Source of the DNA: Tepidiforma flava
GTDB taxonomy: Bacteria; Chloroflexota; Dehalococcoidia; Tepidiformales; Tepidiformaceae
Assembly: GCF_027594505.1 (NCBI RefSeq)
Contig: NZ_CP115149.1
Location: 1,024,812-1,088,811, forward strand
Length of the DNA: 64,000 nucleotides
Direction of reading: 5' to 3'
Every line of letters begins with the position of its first letter. The stretch's first letter is position 1. A model generated the notes under the pieces. The model saw nothing but the letters and a program-made list of their open reading frames with translations. It ran no database searches and was not told the DNA's origin. Positions 51,252-62,092 of the stretch are shown piece by piece. Both the position numbers and the translations under genes were made by a program.

Positions 51252-51950
51252 TCAGCGGATGGTGAAGGAGCCGGCGGCGATGGTTCCGCTCAACTTCGAC
51301 CCAGATGCCGAAACGGTAACGCTGTAATGACCGGCCTGGATATTGAATGCGGTTACCCGCAGCGTCTCGGGCACCGAACGATAGAGGAATCCGGAATCTG
51401 AACCGTAAAACCCGAACGAAGGTGAAATCCTCATATCGACCGAAACTGGATAATCGTAATTTCCCAAGGCCTGAACCGTTACCTCAAACGTCACTGATTG
51501 CCCGATCATGCTGCACCTCGCAGAAACCAAAACATCGGCAACGTAGGAGGTCACAAAAGCTGGGCCACACGATAGCGGACGGGGGGTCGGGGTCGGCGTC
51601 CGAGTCGGAGCACCGCCTACCCCGGACGTTGGGTACCCCGGCGGTGACCATGGCGTGGGCGGGGCGTAGGGCGGCGGAGGGACGTAGGGCCGGGGCGTGG
51701 GGGTCGGTGTTGGTGTCGGCGGGCGCGGCGTCGGCGTCGGGGTCGGCGGGACGGGCGTGGGCGTCGGGGTGGGGGTAGCGGTCGGCGTCGGAGTCGGCGT
51801 GCGGGTCGGCGTGGGTGTCGGGGTCGGGGTGGCGGTCGGCGTGGGGGTGGGCGTGGGGGTCGGGGGCGGGGCTTCGCCCGGGAGACAGGCAGCGCCGCCG
51901 AGGACGGCAACCAATGCGGCGAGGGCGGGCAGGAGGGGCCGGCAGCGCAT
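51252..51950 (-). CDS. Secreted or lipid-anchored protein with long Thr-Pro repeat linker
   Basis: A 232-residue exported protein. The signal MRCRPLLPALAALVAVLGGA is followed by AC, a weak lipobox with Cys at residue 22. Residues about 28-85 are Pro-Thr dipeptides with occasional Ala/Arg/Val, a rigid wall-spanning linker. The C-terminal 100 residues form a beta domain with two Cys (LSCGPAFVTSY and SARCSMIGQSVTFEVTVQA). The corresponding DNA is a 6-bp tandem repeat (GGGGTC-like). GC of the terminal domain is lower. Function unknown. Confidence 0.7.
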   Translation of the reverse strand: MRCRPLLPALAALVAVLGGAACLPGEAPPPTPTPTPTPTATPTPTPTPTRTPTPTPTATPTPTPTPVPPTPTPTPRPPTPTPTPTPRPYVPPPPYAPPTPWSPPGYPTSGVGGAPTRTPTPTPRPLSCGPAFVTSYVADVLVSARCSMIGQSVTFEVTVQALGNYDYPVSVDMRISPSFGFYGSDSGFLYRSVPETLRVTAFNIQAGHYSVTVSASGSKLSGTIAAGSFTIR

Positions 51951-52118
51951 GACGGCTGCGGATGATAGCAGGGGAAGGCGTCATCCCCTGTCGCGCGGGG
52001 GCGACGCGCGTGTTCAAACGAGGGCGATTCGCATTCTGCGGCCGATGCCCTATCATGCTCGGGATTGCGGGCCGGTTTCCCCGGCCCAGCCCGGCAACCC
52101 CAGGAAGAAGGAACAGCC

Positions 52119-53423
52119 TTGGAACTTCAGAACGTCGTCATCGTCGATGGTGTCCGCTCCGCCTTTGCGCGCGGCGGGCGCGGCAAGCTCGTGGCCACGC
52201 GGCTCGATGAAGCGGGCGCGCAGGTGTTGCGGGCGCTCCTCGAGCGCAACCCGAAGGTGAAGCCCACGATGATCGAGGATATCGGCCTCGGTAACGTGCA
52301 GGGCGCCGGCGAGCTCGCCGGCATCGGCGCGGATACCATCGCGCGGCTCGCCGGCCTGCCGGCCGAAATCTCGGCCTTCGATACGAACCGGCAGTGCGGT
52401 TCGAGCATGGAGGTGCTCCACCGCATCGCGCAGTCGATCGCCGTCGGCGCGACGGAGTGCGGCATCGCGATGGGCGCGGAGCGGATGGGCCGCGGCCTCG
52501 GCGGCGGCCAGCGCGGCCCGACGACCCGCATCACCGAGTTCAACCGCCGCCGGCTCGAGCAGACGCCGGAGCAGCGGAACATAGCGCCCGACCACTTCGA
52601 GAACTTCTCGGTGCCGTTCCCGGATGCCATCCTCGACTACTCGCCGGTGCTCTCGATGGTGCAGACCGCCCAGAACGTGGCGGAGGTCTACAACCTGAGC
52701 CGGGAGGAGATGGACCAGTTCGCGGTGGAGAGCCACCGGAAGGCCGTCGCCGCCTACGAAAAGGGCGTCTACAAGGACGAGATCATCCCGCTCGAGGTGG
52801 AGGACCCGGTGTTCGACGCCGAGGGCAACTGGGTCGAATCGGAGCGGGGGAAGATGATCGTCTTCGACCGGGATGAGTGCATCCGGCCGGGCACGAACAT
52901 CGAAGCGCTCAGCCAGCTGCCGCCGGTGAAGGGCATCGTGAGCCCGACGGGGCAGGAGCTGCGCATCACGGCGGGCAACAGCTGCCCGACGAACGACGGC
53001 ATCAGCGCGGTGCTGCTGATGAGCGAGAAGAAGGCGCTGGAGCTCGGCCTCGAGCCGCTCGCCCGGATCGCCGGCTACGGCATCGCCGGGGTGAAGCCGC
53101 AGGTGATGGGCCTCGGCCCCGTCCCCTCGACGAAGAAGGCGCTCCGCCACGCGGGCATCGAAGCGGACCAGATCGACCGGGTCGAGTTCAACGAGGCGTT
53201 CGCCGCGCAGGTCATCCCGTCCTGCAAGGAGCTGGGCATCCCGCTGGAGAAGGTGAATGTGAACGGCGGCTCGATCGCCATCGGCCACCCGCTCGGCGCG
53301 ACCGGCGCCCGGCTCGTCCTCACCGTCGCGCACGAGCTGCGCCGCTCGGGCAAGCGCTACGGCCTCGCGACCCAGTGCATCGGCGCGGGCATGGGCATCA
53401 GCACCATCATCGAAGCGCTCTAG
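52119..53423 (+). CDS. Thiolase family acetyl-CoA acyltransferase
   Basis: A 434-residue thiolase that cleaves 3-ketoacyl-CoA with CoA or catalyses the reverse condensation. The TTG start is chosen because AAGGA lies 7 nt upstream and gives MELQNVVIVDGVRSAFARGG. The nucleophile Cys93 (TNRQCGSSMEV), His390 (IAIGHPLGATGAR) and the second Cys420 (ATQCIGAGMG) are present. Length slightly exceeds the 390-430 norm. The substrate is unknown; the enoyl-CoA hydratase and CoA transferase in this window suggest fatty-acyl catabolism. Confidence 0.93.
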   Translation: MELQNVVIVDGVRSAFARGGRGKLVATRLDEAGAQVLRALLERNPKVKPTMIEDIGLGNVQGAGELAGIGADTIARLAGLPAEISAFDTNRQCGSSMEVLHRIAQSIAVGATECGIAMGAERMGRGLGGGQRGPTTRITEFNRRRLEQTPEQRNIAPDHFENFSVPFPDAILDYSPVLSMVQTAQNVAEVYNLSREEMDQFAVESHRKAVAAYEKGVYKDEIIPLEVEDPVFDAEGNWVESERGKMIVFDRDECIRPGTNIEALSQLPPVKGIVSPTGQELRITAGNSCPTNDGISAVLLMSEKKALELGLEPLARIAGYGIAGVKPQVMGLGPVPSTKKALRHAGIEADQIDRVEFNEAFAAQVIPSCKELGIPLEKVNVNGGSIAIGHPLGATGARLVLTVAHELRRSGKRYGLATQCIGAGMGISTIIEAL

Positions 53424-53449
53424 CCCGCCGCACCGGGTTCAACCCTTCC

Positions 53450-53481
53450 GCGCGGCGCCGGGACGTTTCCCGGCGCCGCGC
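53450..53481. terminator. 14-bp perfect stem-loop after the thiolase gene
   Basis: GCGCGGCGCCGGGA and TCCCGGCGCCGCGC flank a 4-nt loop. It lies 26 bp after the thiolase stop with no T-run. Confidence 0.5.
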
Positions 53482-53502
53482 CGCGTTCGGCCGCCCGGCC
53501 GG

Positions 53503-53520
53503 CCTTTACCGGGGTAAAGG
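53503..53520. promoter_or_regulatory. Inverted repeat CCTTTACC-gg-GGTAAAGG upstream of the YceI gene
   Basis: An 8-bp perfect palindrome with a 2-bp spacer, AT-rich relative to surroundings, 67 bp before the YceI start. It is a candidate dimeric regulator operator. Confidence 0.35.
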
Positions 53521-53587
53521 GGCCTGACGGGGCCTTCCTGCCGTGTGCGCGAAGATAGGCGGGACATCCGTGTCCCGGGAGCTGCTC

Positions 53588-54352
53588 ATGAATCGGAAGC
53601 TGCTGATGTTCGGCGGGGGCGGGCTGGCGGCGGTAGCCATCGCCGCCTTCGCCGTGTGGTTCTTCTTCATCCGGAGCGACGCGCCGGAGGAGGTCTCGCT
53701 CGAAGGTGCGCTCGAGACGCTGCGCACGCCGACGGCGACAGGGCAGGCGAGCGGCGGTTCGACGCCAGCCGCCGGCGCGACGGGCCAGGCCGGGAGCGGC
53801 AGCAGCGCCGCCGGCGGCATCGACGGCGCCTGGGGCATCGCTTCCGCCGGCGAGACGTTCGTCGGCTACCGGGTGCAGGAGGAGCTGGCGCAGATCGGGG
53901 CGGTGACCGCCGTGGGCCGCACCTCCGAGGTCCGCGGCACGGTCACCATCCGGGACGGCACGGTGCAGCCGGGGAGTTCGTTCACGGCGAACCTGCAGAC
54001 GCTCCGGAGCGACCGCTCGCAGCGCGACAACGCGCTCCGGCGGCAGGCGCTGGAGACGGACCTCTTCCCGAACGCGACGTTCACGCTGAAGGAGGCCGTG
54101 CAGCTGCCGGCCGGCTTCGCGAACGGCGAGGCGTTCAGCACCACGCTGAAGGGCGCGCTCGAGCTGCACGGGGTGACGCGCGACGTCGAAATCCCGGTGC
54201 AGGCGAAGGTCGAGAACGGCCTCATCGTGGTCGTGGGGTCGATCGAAATCAAATTCGCCGACTACGACATCGCCCAGCCGCGGGCGGCGATCGTGCTGAG
54301 CGTGGACGACAAGGGCGTCATGGAGTTCCAGCTCTTCCTCCAGAAGCAGTAG
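53588..54352 (+). CDS. YceI-like lipid-binding protein with N-terminal membrane anchor
   Basis: A 254-residue protein. The ATG at 53588 (GGGAG upstream) gives MNRKLLMFGGGGLAAVAIAA and a single anchor helix ending WFFFIRSD. A Gly/Ser/Ala-rich linker follows (about residues 45-80). The YceI beta-barrel covers about residues 85-254: VGYRVQEELAQIGAVTAVGR, FPNATFTLKEAVQLPAGFAN and LKGALELHGVTRDVEIPVQA are typical. Such barrels bind isoprenoid quinones or lipids; here the barrel faces out of the cell. No partner gene is evident. Confidence 0.88.
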   Translation: MNRKLLMFGGGGLAAVAIAAFAVWFFFIRSDAPEEVSLEGALETLRTPTATGQASGGSTPAAGATGQAGSGSSAAGGIDGAWGIASAGETFVGYRVQEELAQIGAVTAVGRTSEVRGTVTIRDGTVQPGSSFTANLQTLRSDRSQRDNALRRQALETDLFPNATFTLKEAVQLPAGFANGEAFSTTLKGALELHGVTRDVEIPVQAKVENGLIVVVGSIEIKFADYDIAQPRAAIVLSVDDKGVMEFQLFLQKQ

Positions 54353-54380
54353 GGCGGCGGCCGCGAACCCGGCGCGTTCG

Positions 54381-54410
54381 AACCGGGGGTGCGGCGCCGC
54401 GCCCCCGGTT
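54381..54410. terminator. Long GC hairpin between convergent YceI and EamA genes
   Basis: AACCGGGGGTGCGGC pairs with GCCGCGCCCCCGGTT (one wobble), ending in TT on both strands: a probable bidirectional terminator. Confidence 0.6.
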
Positions 54411-54425
54411 TCGCGGGTCCCGGCC

Positions 54426-55268
54426 TCAGGCCGAGATGAGCGCCACCCCGGCGAGGGCGAAGGCGGCGCCGAGGATGCGCCGCGGGGTGAACCGCTCGCC
54501 GCCGACGAGCCGCGCGAGCAGCAGCGTCTGCACCGGGTAGAGCGAGCCGAGGACGGAGGCGACGGCGACGTTGCCGCGGGCCGTGGCGATGGCGAAGGAG
54601 AGGTTCGCGGCGGTATCGATGGCGCCGATGGCCGAGAGGCGGAGGCCGGGGAGCGCGCCCGGCCAGCGCAGCGCGCCCGCGGCGGCGCCGACGGAGCCCG
54701 TGAAGAGCGCCGCGCCGACGCGCGCGAAGAGGACGGCGACGAGGGCGTCGGCGTCGCTGGCGGCGGCGCGGCCGATGAGGAGGAAGAAAACGCCGAAGCC
54801 GGCAGCGGCCGCGAGGCCGAGGGCGACGGGCTGGAGGTGGCGGCCGCCGGCGAAGAGGCGGCCCTCGGCCGGGAGCGAGACGAGGATGATGCCGGCGAAG
54901 GCGAGCGCCATCCCGGCGAGGGCCGCCGGGCCCGGCGCATCGCCCGTGATGAGCGCAGCGGCGACGGGGATGACGGCGCCGCAGGCCGACAGGGGCGCGA
55001 CGACCGCTGATTCGCCCAGCGAGAGGCCCTTGTAGAGGGCGAGGCCGCCGAAGCTCGTCGCGAGGCCGGCAGCGAGCCCCCAGCCGAGCGCGGCGCCCGA
55101 GACGCCGGCCCCGCTGATGAGCAGCGCCGCCGCGAGCAGCGCGACCGCCGAGACGTGGGCGGCGAAACCGACCGTGAAGACGGGCAGGCGGGTGGTGAAC
55201 CGGCCGCCGAGGAAATCGGAGGTGCCCCAGGCGAGCGCCGCCCCGAGCCCGAGGAGGATGGACGTCAC
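54426..55268 (-). CDS. EamA/DMT-family transporter
   Basis: A 280-residue, ten-helix drug/metabolite transporter. Two EamA repeats of five helices each are visible: LLGLGAALAWGTSDFLGGRF near the start, with its loop containing LYKGLSLGESAVVAPLSACG, and the second ending LGSLYPVQTLLLARLVGGER. The substrate is unknown. It lies 12 bp after gyrA and may be cotranscribed. Confidence 0.87.
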   Translation of the reverse strand: MTSILLGLGAALAWGTSDFLGGRFTTRLPVFTVGFAAHVSAVALLAAALLISGAGVSGAALGWGLAAGLATSFGGLALYKGLSLGESAVVAPLSACGAVIPVAAALITGDAPGPAALAGMALAFAGIILVSLPAEGRLFAGGRHLQPVALGLAAAAGFGVFFLLIGRAAASDADALVAVLFARVGAALFTGSVGAAAGALRWPGALPGLRLSAIGAIDTAANLSFAIATARGNVAVASVLGSLYPVQTLLLARLVGGERFTPRRILGAAFALAGVALISA

Positions 55269-55280
55269 CGGCTGGCGGCG

Positions 55281-57947
<2,667 letters not shown>

Positions 57948-57991
57948 GGGCAGCTCCGGGGCAGGCTGGGGCAGGGGAAATGGTTGAGGTT

Positions 57992-57997
57992 ATTGTA
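57992..57997 (-). promoter_or_regulatory. -10 box of gyrA
   Basis: TACAAT on the minus strand, 44 nt before the gyrA ATG, in a short A/T-rich stretch; no clear -35. The repeat family begins about 20 bp further upstream. Confidence 0.4.
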
Positions 57998-58017
57998 CCA
58001 TTTTGGCAGGTTCGGGG

Positions 58018-58345
58018 GAGGGGACGGAGGCTGGAGGTTGGAGGTTGGAGGTTGAAGGTTGGAGGTTGAAGGTTGGAGGTTGTTTCCCCTCCCCGTTTCC
58101 CAGCTCCGATCTCCGTACTCCCAACTCCCAACTCCCATCTCCCATCTCCCATCTCCCATCTCCCGCCTCCCGGTTCCCGCTTTCCGGTTCCCGCTTCCCG
58201 TGGACATCGGTTGGGCGCATGGCGCCCCGCGAGGACGGAGCCCCGCGATTACGGCTGGAGGTTGACGGCAGCCCGCACGGGCGCACGCTCTCTCCCACCT
58301 CCCAACTCCTCACTCCCCGCCGCGGGCGGTGCGCCCGCGCCATCC
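58018..58345. repeat. Composite interspersed repeat
   Basis: The purine tract GGAGGTTGGAGGTTGGAGG (58030-58080) faces a pyrimidine tract (58090-58200, CCCAACTCCCATCTCCC-like). The hairpin core with loop ACGGAG lies at 58209-58256, joined to GGTTGGGCGCATGGCGCC, which is the reverse complement of the flank found beside CTCCGT cores at 37831 and 40811. Confidence 0.85.
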
Positions 58346-58349
58346 CGCC

Positions 58350-59237
58350 TCAGTGGAAGAGCTTGCGGTAGTGGGTGCTGGCGAAGAAGTCGCGCAGGAC
58401 GCTGGCAGCGGGGCCGGCGAGGGGCAGGGCGTCCACCTCGCGCGGGGCCCAGTAGCGGAACGCCTGCCCTTCGCGCACCTCGATGAGCTCCTCGGGGACA
58501 TCCGGGTCGCCGTAGTAGATGTGGTAGACGTGGGTGAGCGAGCCGGGCAGCTCGCTGGCGCGGTAGACGCGGAAGAGGCGGAGGTCGTCGAGCAGGACGC
58601 CGGTCTCTTCTTCGAACTCGCGGAAGGCTGCGGCGTCGGGCGGTTCATCGGGTTCGACGAGGCCGCCGGGGATGGACCAGAGGCCGGGGAAGCGCTCGGG
58701 CGGGAGGTCGGCGTCGCGCAGCTGGAGGAGGGCGCGGCCCCAGCGGTCGAGGGCGATGACGCCGACGCCGACGCGGAAGGGCTGGAGCATGCCGACGGTG
58801 CCCCGGTAGGCGTCGCTGGCGGTGAAGCGGGCGAGCAGCTGGCGGGTGCCGGGGTTCATCGGCAGGGCATCGAAGGCCGACGGGTGGTGGTACTGGAAAT
58901 CGAGCCCTTCGCGCACCTCGATGGCGGCGCGGGGGACGGGGTCGTCGGCCACGAAGAGGTGGAGGCAGGAGGGGAGGAGGTCCGGCACCTGCGCGGTGGT
59001 GACGGTCTCGATGTAGCGGAGGCGCTGGAGGCGGACGCCGGTTTCCTCTTCGAACTCGCGCCGGGCGGTCTCGAGGGGGGATTCGCCGGGTTCGCGGCCG
59101 CCGCCGGGCGGCGTCCAGCGGCCGATGCCGGCAGGCGGCACGTCGTCGTCGCGCTGCTGGAGGAGGATGGAGCCGTCGGGCGCGACGAGGAAGACGGCGG
59201 AGCCTTCGCGGCCGGAGCCGGGCGCTTTGTAGGGCAT
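58350..59237 (-). CDS. Two-domain Nudix hydrolase
   Basis: A 295-residue protein with two complete Nudix domains. The first box (residues 46-68, G-x5-E-x7-REFEEETGV) lies in domain 1-130, the second (residues 192-214, same consensus) in domain 150-295. Both keep all catalytic Glu and the Arg. The ATG at 59237 gives MPYKAPGSGREGSAVFLVAP. Typical Nudix hydrolases (150-200 aa) cleave nucleoside diphosphates linked to X; a tandem pair is less common. The substrate cannot be read from sequence. Confidence 0.9.
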   Translation of the reverse strand: MPYKAPGSGREGSAVFLVAPDGSILLQQRDDDVPPAGIGRWTPPGGGREPGESPLETARREFEEETGVRLQRLRYIETVTTAQVPDLLPSCLHLFVADDPVPRAAIEVREGLDFQYHHPSAFDALPMNPGTRQLLARFTASDAYRGTVGMLQPFRVGVGVIALDRWGRALLQLRDADLPPERFPGLWSIPGGLVEPDEPPDAAAFREFEEETGVLLDDLRLFRVYRASELPGSLTHVYHIYYGDPDVPEELIEVREGQAFRYWAPREVDALPLAGPAASVLRDFFASTHYRKLFH

Positions 59238-59310
59238 GATTCCACCGTAGCAGCCGGGCGCGCCGGCGGGGAATTGCCCGGGGCCGGGCGGTTCGGCACG
59301 ATGGTGGCCG

Positions 59311-60147
59311 ATGGCGACGCCCTTCCTGAAGTGGGCCGGGGGCAAGGCGCGGCTGGTGCCGACGGTGGCCGCCGGGCTGGAGGGGCTGCGGGTCGAGCGG
59401 TACATCGAGCCGTTCCTCGGCGGGGGCGCGATGTTCTTCGGGCTGCGGGCGCTCGGGCTGCGGACGCCGGCCATCCTCGCCGATGCGAACCCCGAGCTGA
59501 TCGCGACCTTCGCAGCCGTGCGCGATGACGTCGATGGGGTGATTCGCGCGCTGGAGCCGCTGGCCGAGGCGTACCTCGCTGCCGACCGGACGGGGCGGCG
59601 GGAGCTGTACTACCGGGTGCGGGCGTGCGAGCCGGCGGCGGCTGCCGCGCGGGCGGCGCGGGTGATCTTCCTCAACCACACCTGCTACAACGGGCTCTAC
59701 CGGGTGAACCGGCGAGGCCGCTTCAATGTGCCGCACGGCCGGTACGCGCGGCCGCGCATCCTGGACGAGGCCAACCTCCGGGCCTGCGCGGCGGAGCTGG
59801 CGGATGCGGAGCTGCGGTGCGCCGATTTCGCCGAGGTGTGCGCGGAGGCCGGGCCGGGCGATTTCGTCTACCTCGACCCGCCCTACCACCCGCTGAGCGC
59901 GACGGCGAACTTCACGGCGTACACGGACCGGGCGTTCGGCTGGTCCGACCAGGAGCGGCTGGCGGCGGCGGTGCGGGGGCTCGCCGCGCGCGGGGCGTGG
60001 TTCGCGCTCTCGAACTCGGCCCACCCGGCCATCGCGGCGCTGTACGAAGGGCTTCGGCCGCGGGTGGTGCAGATGTCGCGCGCCATCAATTCGAAGGCGA
60101 ACGGCCGGGCGCCGGTGGCGGAGTACCTCTTCGGCAACGTGGGGTGA
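59311..60147 (+). CDS. Dam-type DNA adenine methyltransferase (D12 class)
   Basis: A 278-residue N6-adenine methylase. Motif X/I is MATPFLKWAGGKARLVPTV and YIEPFLGGGAMFFGLRALG; motif IV is DPPY (189-192) followed by HPLSATANFTAYTDRAFGW. The recognition part keeps the FNVPHGRY segment typical of the Dam/M.DpnII group, so GATC is the likely site (inference). No restriction endonuclease is adjacent. It is followed by repeat DNA. Confidence 0.9.
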   Translation: MATPFLKWAGGKARLVPTVAAGLEGLRVERYIEPFLGGGAMFFGLRALGLRTPAILADANPELIATFAAVRDDVDGVIRALEPLAEAYLAADRTGRRELYYRVRACEPAAAAARAARVIFLNHTCYNGLYRVNRRGRFNVPHGRYARPRILDEANLRACAAELADAELRCADFAEVCAEAGPGDFVYLDPPYHPLSATANFTAYTDRAFGWSDQERLAAAVRGLAARGAWFALSNSAHPAIAALYEGLRPRVVQMSRAINSKANGRAPVAEYLFGNVG

Positions 60148-60440
60148 GGCGGCGGGATGCCGCGGGCTGGCCGCCCGCGGCGGGGGATGGCTCGCCGCCG
60201 GCGGCGGCATCGCCGCGGGATGCCGGCGCTCCGCGCCGGCGGTGGAGGGGGGAGGGGGAGTTGGGAGATGGGAGTTGGGAGTTGCGAACGGGGAGGCGGG
60301 AGCACCGGCGCCAGTGAACGCGAACGCCCGGGTGGGCCTCGCCGGCCCTCCGCGGGGGCGGAGCCCCGCGGCTGCGGAGTCGGGAGTTGGGAGTTGGGAG
60401 GCGGGAACGGGGAGCACCCACCTCCAACCTCTACCCTCCT
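60148..60440. repeat. Composite interspersed repeat with a second hairpin module
   Basis: Positions 60153-60245 hold GGATGCCGCGGGCTGGCC and CGCCCGCGGCGGG plus GGCGGCATCGCCGCGGGATG, a module repeated at about 63745-63845. Positions 60322-60381 are the ACGGAG-loop core. A purine tract (GGGAGTTGGGAGGCGGG) and a short CCTCCAACC tract follow. No gene here. Confidence 0.82.
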
Positions 60441-60441
60441 T

Positions 60442-60471
60442 TTCAAAACTCGAACGCGGTTCGGGTAGAAT
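60442..60471 (+). promoter_or_regulatory. Promoter of the P450 gene
   Basis: TTCAAA (60442-60447) and TAGAAT (60466-60471), 18 nt apart, just after the repeat ends; the leader would be about 12 nt with GGAGG before the ATG at 60491. Confidence 0.55.
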
Positions 60472-60490
60472 GGCGAGCGGAGGTGCCCGC

Positions 60491-61666
60491 ATGGTAGCTG
60501 CCCCGAACATCAACGACCCGGCGTTCCTCGAGAACCCGTTCCCGTTCTACGAGCTGGGCCGGGCGATGAGCCCGCTGATCCTGCCCGAGCGCGGGCTGGC
60601 GATGGTCTTCGGGTACGACGACGCGACGGCCATCCTGAAGGACTGGGAGACGTGGTCGTCCCGGTTCCCGCCGCCGCCGGAGGTGACGGACCCGCCGGAG
60701 CCGATGATGCTGAGTTCGGACCCGCCGCGGCATACGCGGCTGCGGTCGCTGGTATCGCAGGCGTTCACGCCGCGGATGGTCGAGCAGCTCGAGCCGCGCA
60801 TCCGGGAGATCACGCGGGAGCTTTTGGCGCCGGCGCTCGAGGCGGGGGAGTGCGACCTCGTGGCGGCGCTGGCGTACCCGCTGCCGGTCATCGTCATCGC
60901 CGAGATCCTTGGCATCCCGCCGGAGGACCGGGCGAAGTTCAAAGAGTGGTCGGACGAGGCGGTCGCGAGCCTGGGGACGGCGCTCGGGGGCAGCGGCCGG
61001 CAGATCCGGGCGGAAGTCTTCGAGGAGATGCGGGAGTACTTCACCCGGATGACGGAGGAGCGCCGGCAGCGGCCGCGGAACGACCTCATCAGCGGGCTCG
61101 TGCAGGCGGAACAGGACGGGGAGCGGCTGACCTTCGCCGACCTGCTCCAGATGCTGGTGCTGCTGCTGGTGGCGGGCAACGAAACGACGACGAACCTGAT
61201 CAGCAACACGATGCTTTCGTTCCTGGAGCACCCGGGCGAGCTGGCGAAGGTGGCGGCGGAGCCGGCGCGCATCCCGGGCGCCATCGAAGAGGTGCTGCGC
61301 TACAACTCGCCGGTGCAGGCGACGGTGCGGCGGCCGACGCGCGATGTGGAGGTGCACGGGAAGACGATCCCGGCGAACCTGCCGACGGTGGTGTGGCTGG
61401 CAGCGGCGAACCGCGACCCGGCGCAGTTCCCCGAGCCGCTGCGGTTCGACGTGGAGCGGTCGCCGAACCGGCACCTGGCGTTCGGCCTCGGCATCCACTT
61501 CTGCCTCGGGGCGCCGCTGGCCCGGCTGGAGGCGCGGGTCGCCTATGAGGAGCTGCTGGGCGCGGCGACCGGCTTCGAGCGGACGACGGAGGGCATGCTG
61601 CCGCGGGTGCCGACGTTCATCATGCGGGGCGTGCTGGAGCTGCCCATCGCGTTCCGCCGGCGGTAG
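60491..61666 (+). CDS. Cytochrome P450
   Basis: A 391-residue soluble bacterial P450. The ATG at 60491 follows GGAGG with 7-nt spacing; an earlier ATG at 60470 overlaps the -10 box. The I-helix motif is LLLVAGNETTTNLIS (about residue 225), ExxR is in EEVLR (about 266-270), and the haem-ligand loop is FGLGIHFCLGAPLAR with Cys338. This resembles CYP107/CYP102-like class I monooxygenases that accept hydrophobic substrates. No ferredoxin or reductase gene is adjacent. Confidence 0.94.
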   Translation: MVAAPNINDPAFLENPFPFYELGRAMSPLILPERGLAMVFGYDDATAILKDWETWSSRFPPPPEVTDPPEPMMLSSDPPRHTRLRSLVSQAFTPRMVEQLEPRIREITRELLAPALEAGECDLVAALAYPLPVIVIAEILGIPPEDRAKFKEWSDEAVASLGTALGGSGRQIRAEVFEEMREYFTRMTEERRQRPRNDLISGLVQAEQDGERLTFADLLQMLVLLLVAGNETTTNLISNTMLSFLEHPGELAKVAAEPARIPGAIEEVLRYNSPVQATVRRPTRDVEVHGKTIPANLPTVVWLAAANRDPAQFPEPLRFDVERSPNRHLAFGLGIHFCLGAPLARLEARVAYEELLGAATGFERTTEGMLPRVPTFIMRGVLELPIAFRRR

Positions 61667-61669
61667 GGA

Positions 61670-61701
61670 CCCCTCAGCGCTTGAGGCCGGGGGTGCCGGG
61701 G
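61670..61701. repeat. 32-bp direct repeat, left copy
   Basis: CCCCTCAGCGCTTGAGGCCG followed by GGGGTGCCGGGG. It matches 62797-62828 except for one C/T and is a copy of the end of the enoyl-CoA hydratase gene (codons for PGLKR and stop). It begins 3 bp after the P450 stop. Confidence 0.9.
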
Positions 61702-61702
61702 C

Positions 61703-62092
61703 TCAGTAGATGCGGCGCGCTCTGCCATGACGGTCCCATCGAAATGCGAACGGCCGAGGAACAGACGCGTCCACCGTCTGTAGCCACTCCCAGCGCCAGA
61801 GCAGGAGGCGCAGCACCTGCCAGCGCGGCCACTGGCCGGTGGGAAGGAAAATGAGACCAGCCCCCCAGCGCCGCGCCTCCTGAATCACCGCGGGGCTCTG
61901 GAGAATTTTCAGGTCCTCGGTAAGACCGAGGTAGCCATTGGCGCCTACATGCCGAACCCACTCGATGTCCGTGGCGCCGAGGCCAACCACACCGCCCTTC
62001 CTGGGCCGTGCGATGTCCTGGGCGGGCGCTCCGACGTGCCGCAATGCGTCCGGCACAGTCGAGCCGATATTTTCATCAAAGAACAGCTTCAC
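61703..62092 (-). CDS. DUF5615-type PIN-like toxin
   Basis: A 129-residue protein beginning MKLFFDENIGSTVPDALRHV. Asp6, Glu7 and Asp59 (LTEDLKIL) are the acidic residues expected of the PIN/Mut7-C-like fold. Such proteins pair with DUF433 proteins as toxin-antitoxin modules and are presumed RNases. It overlaps the upstream partner by ATGA. The stop lies 2 bp inside the left direct repeat border. Confidence 0.82.
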   Translation of the reverse strand: MKLFFDENIGSTVPDALRHVGAPAQDIARPRKGGVVGLGATDIEWVRHVGANGYLGLTEDLKILQSPAVIQEARRWGAGLIFLPTGQWPRWQVLRLLLWRWEWLQTVDASVPRPFAFRWDRHGRARRIY

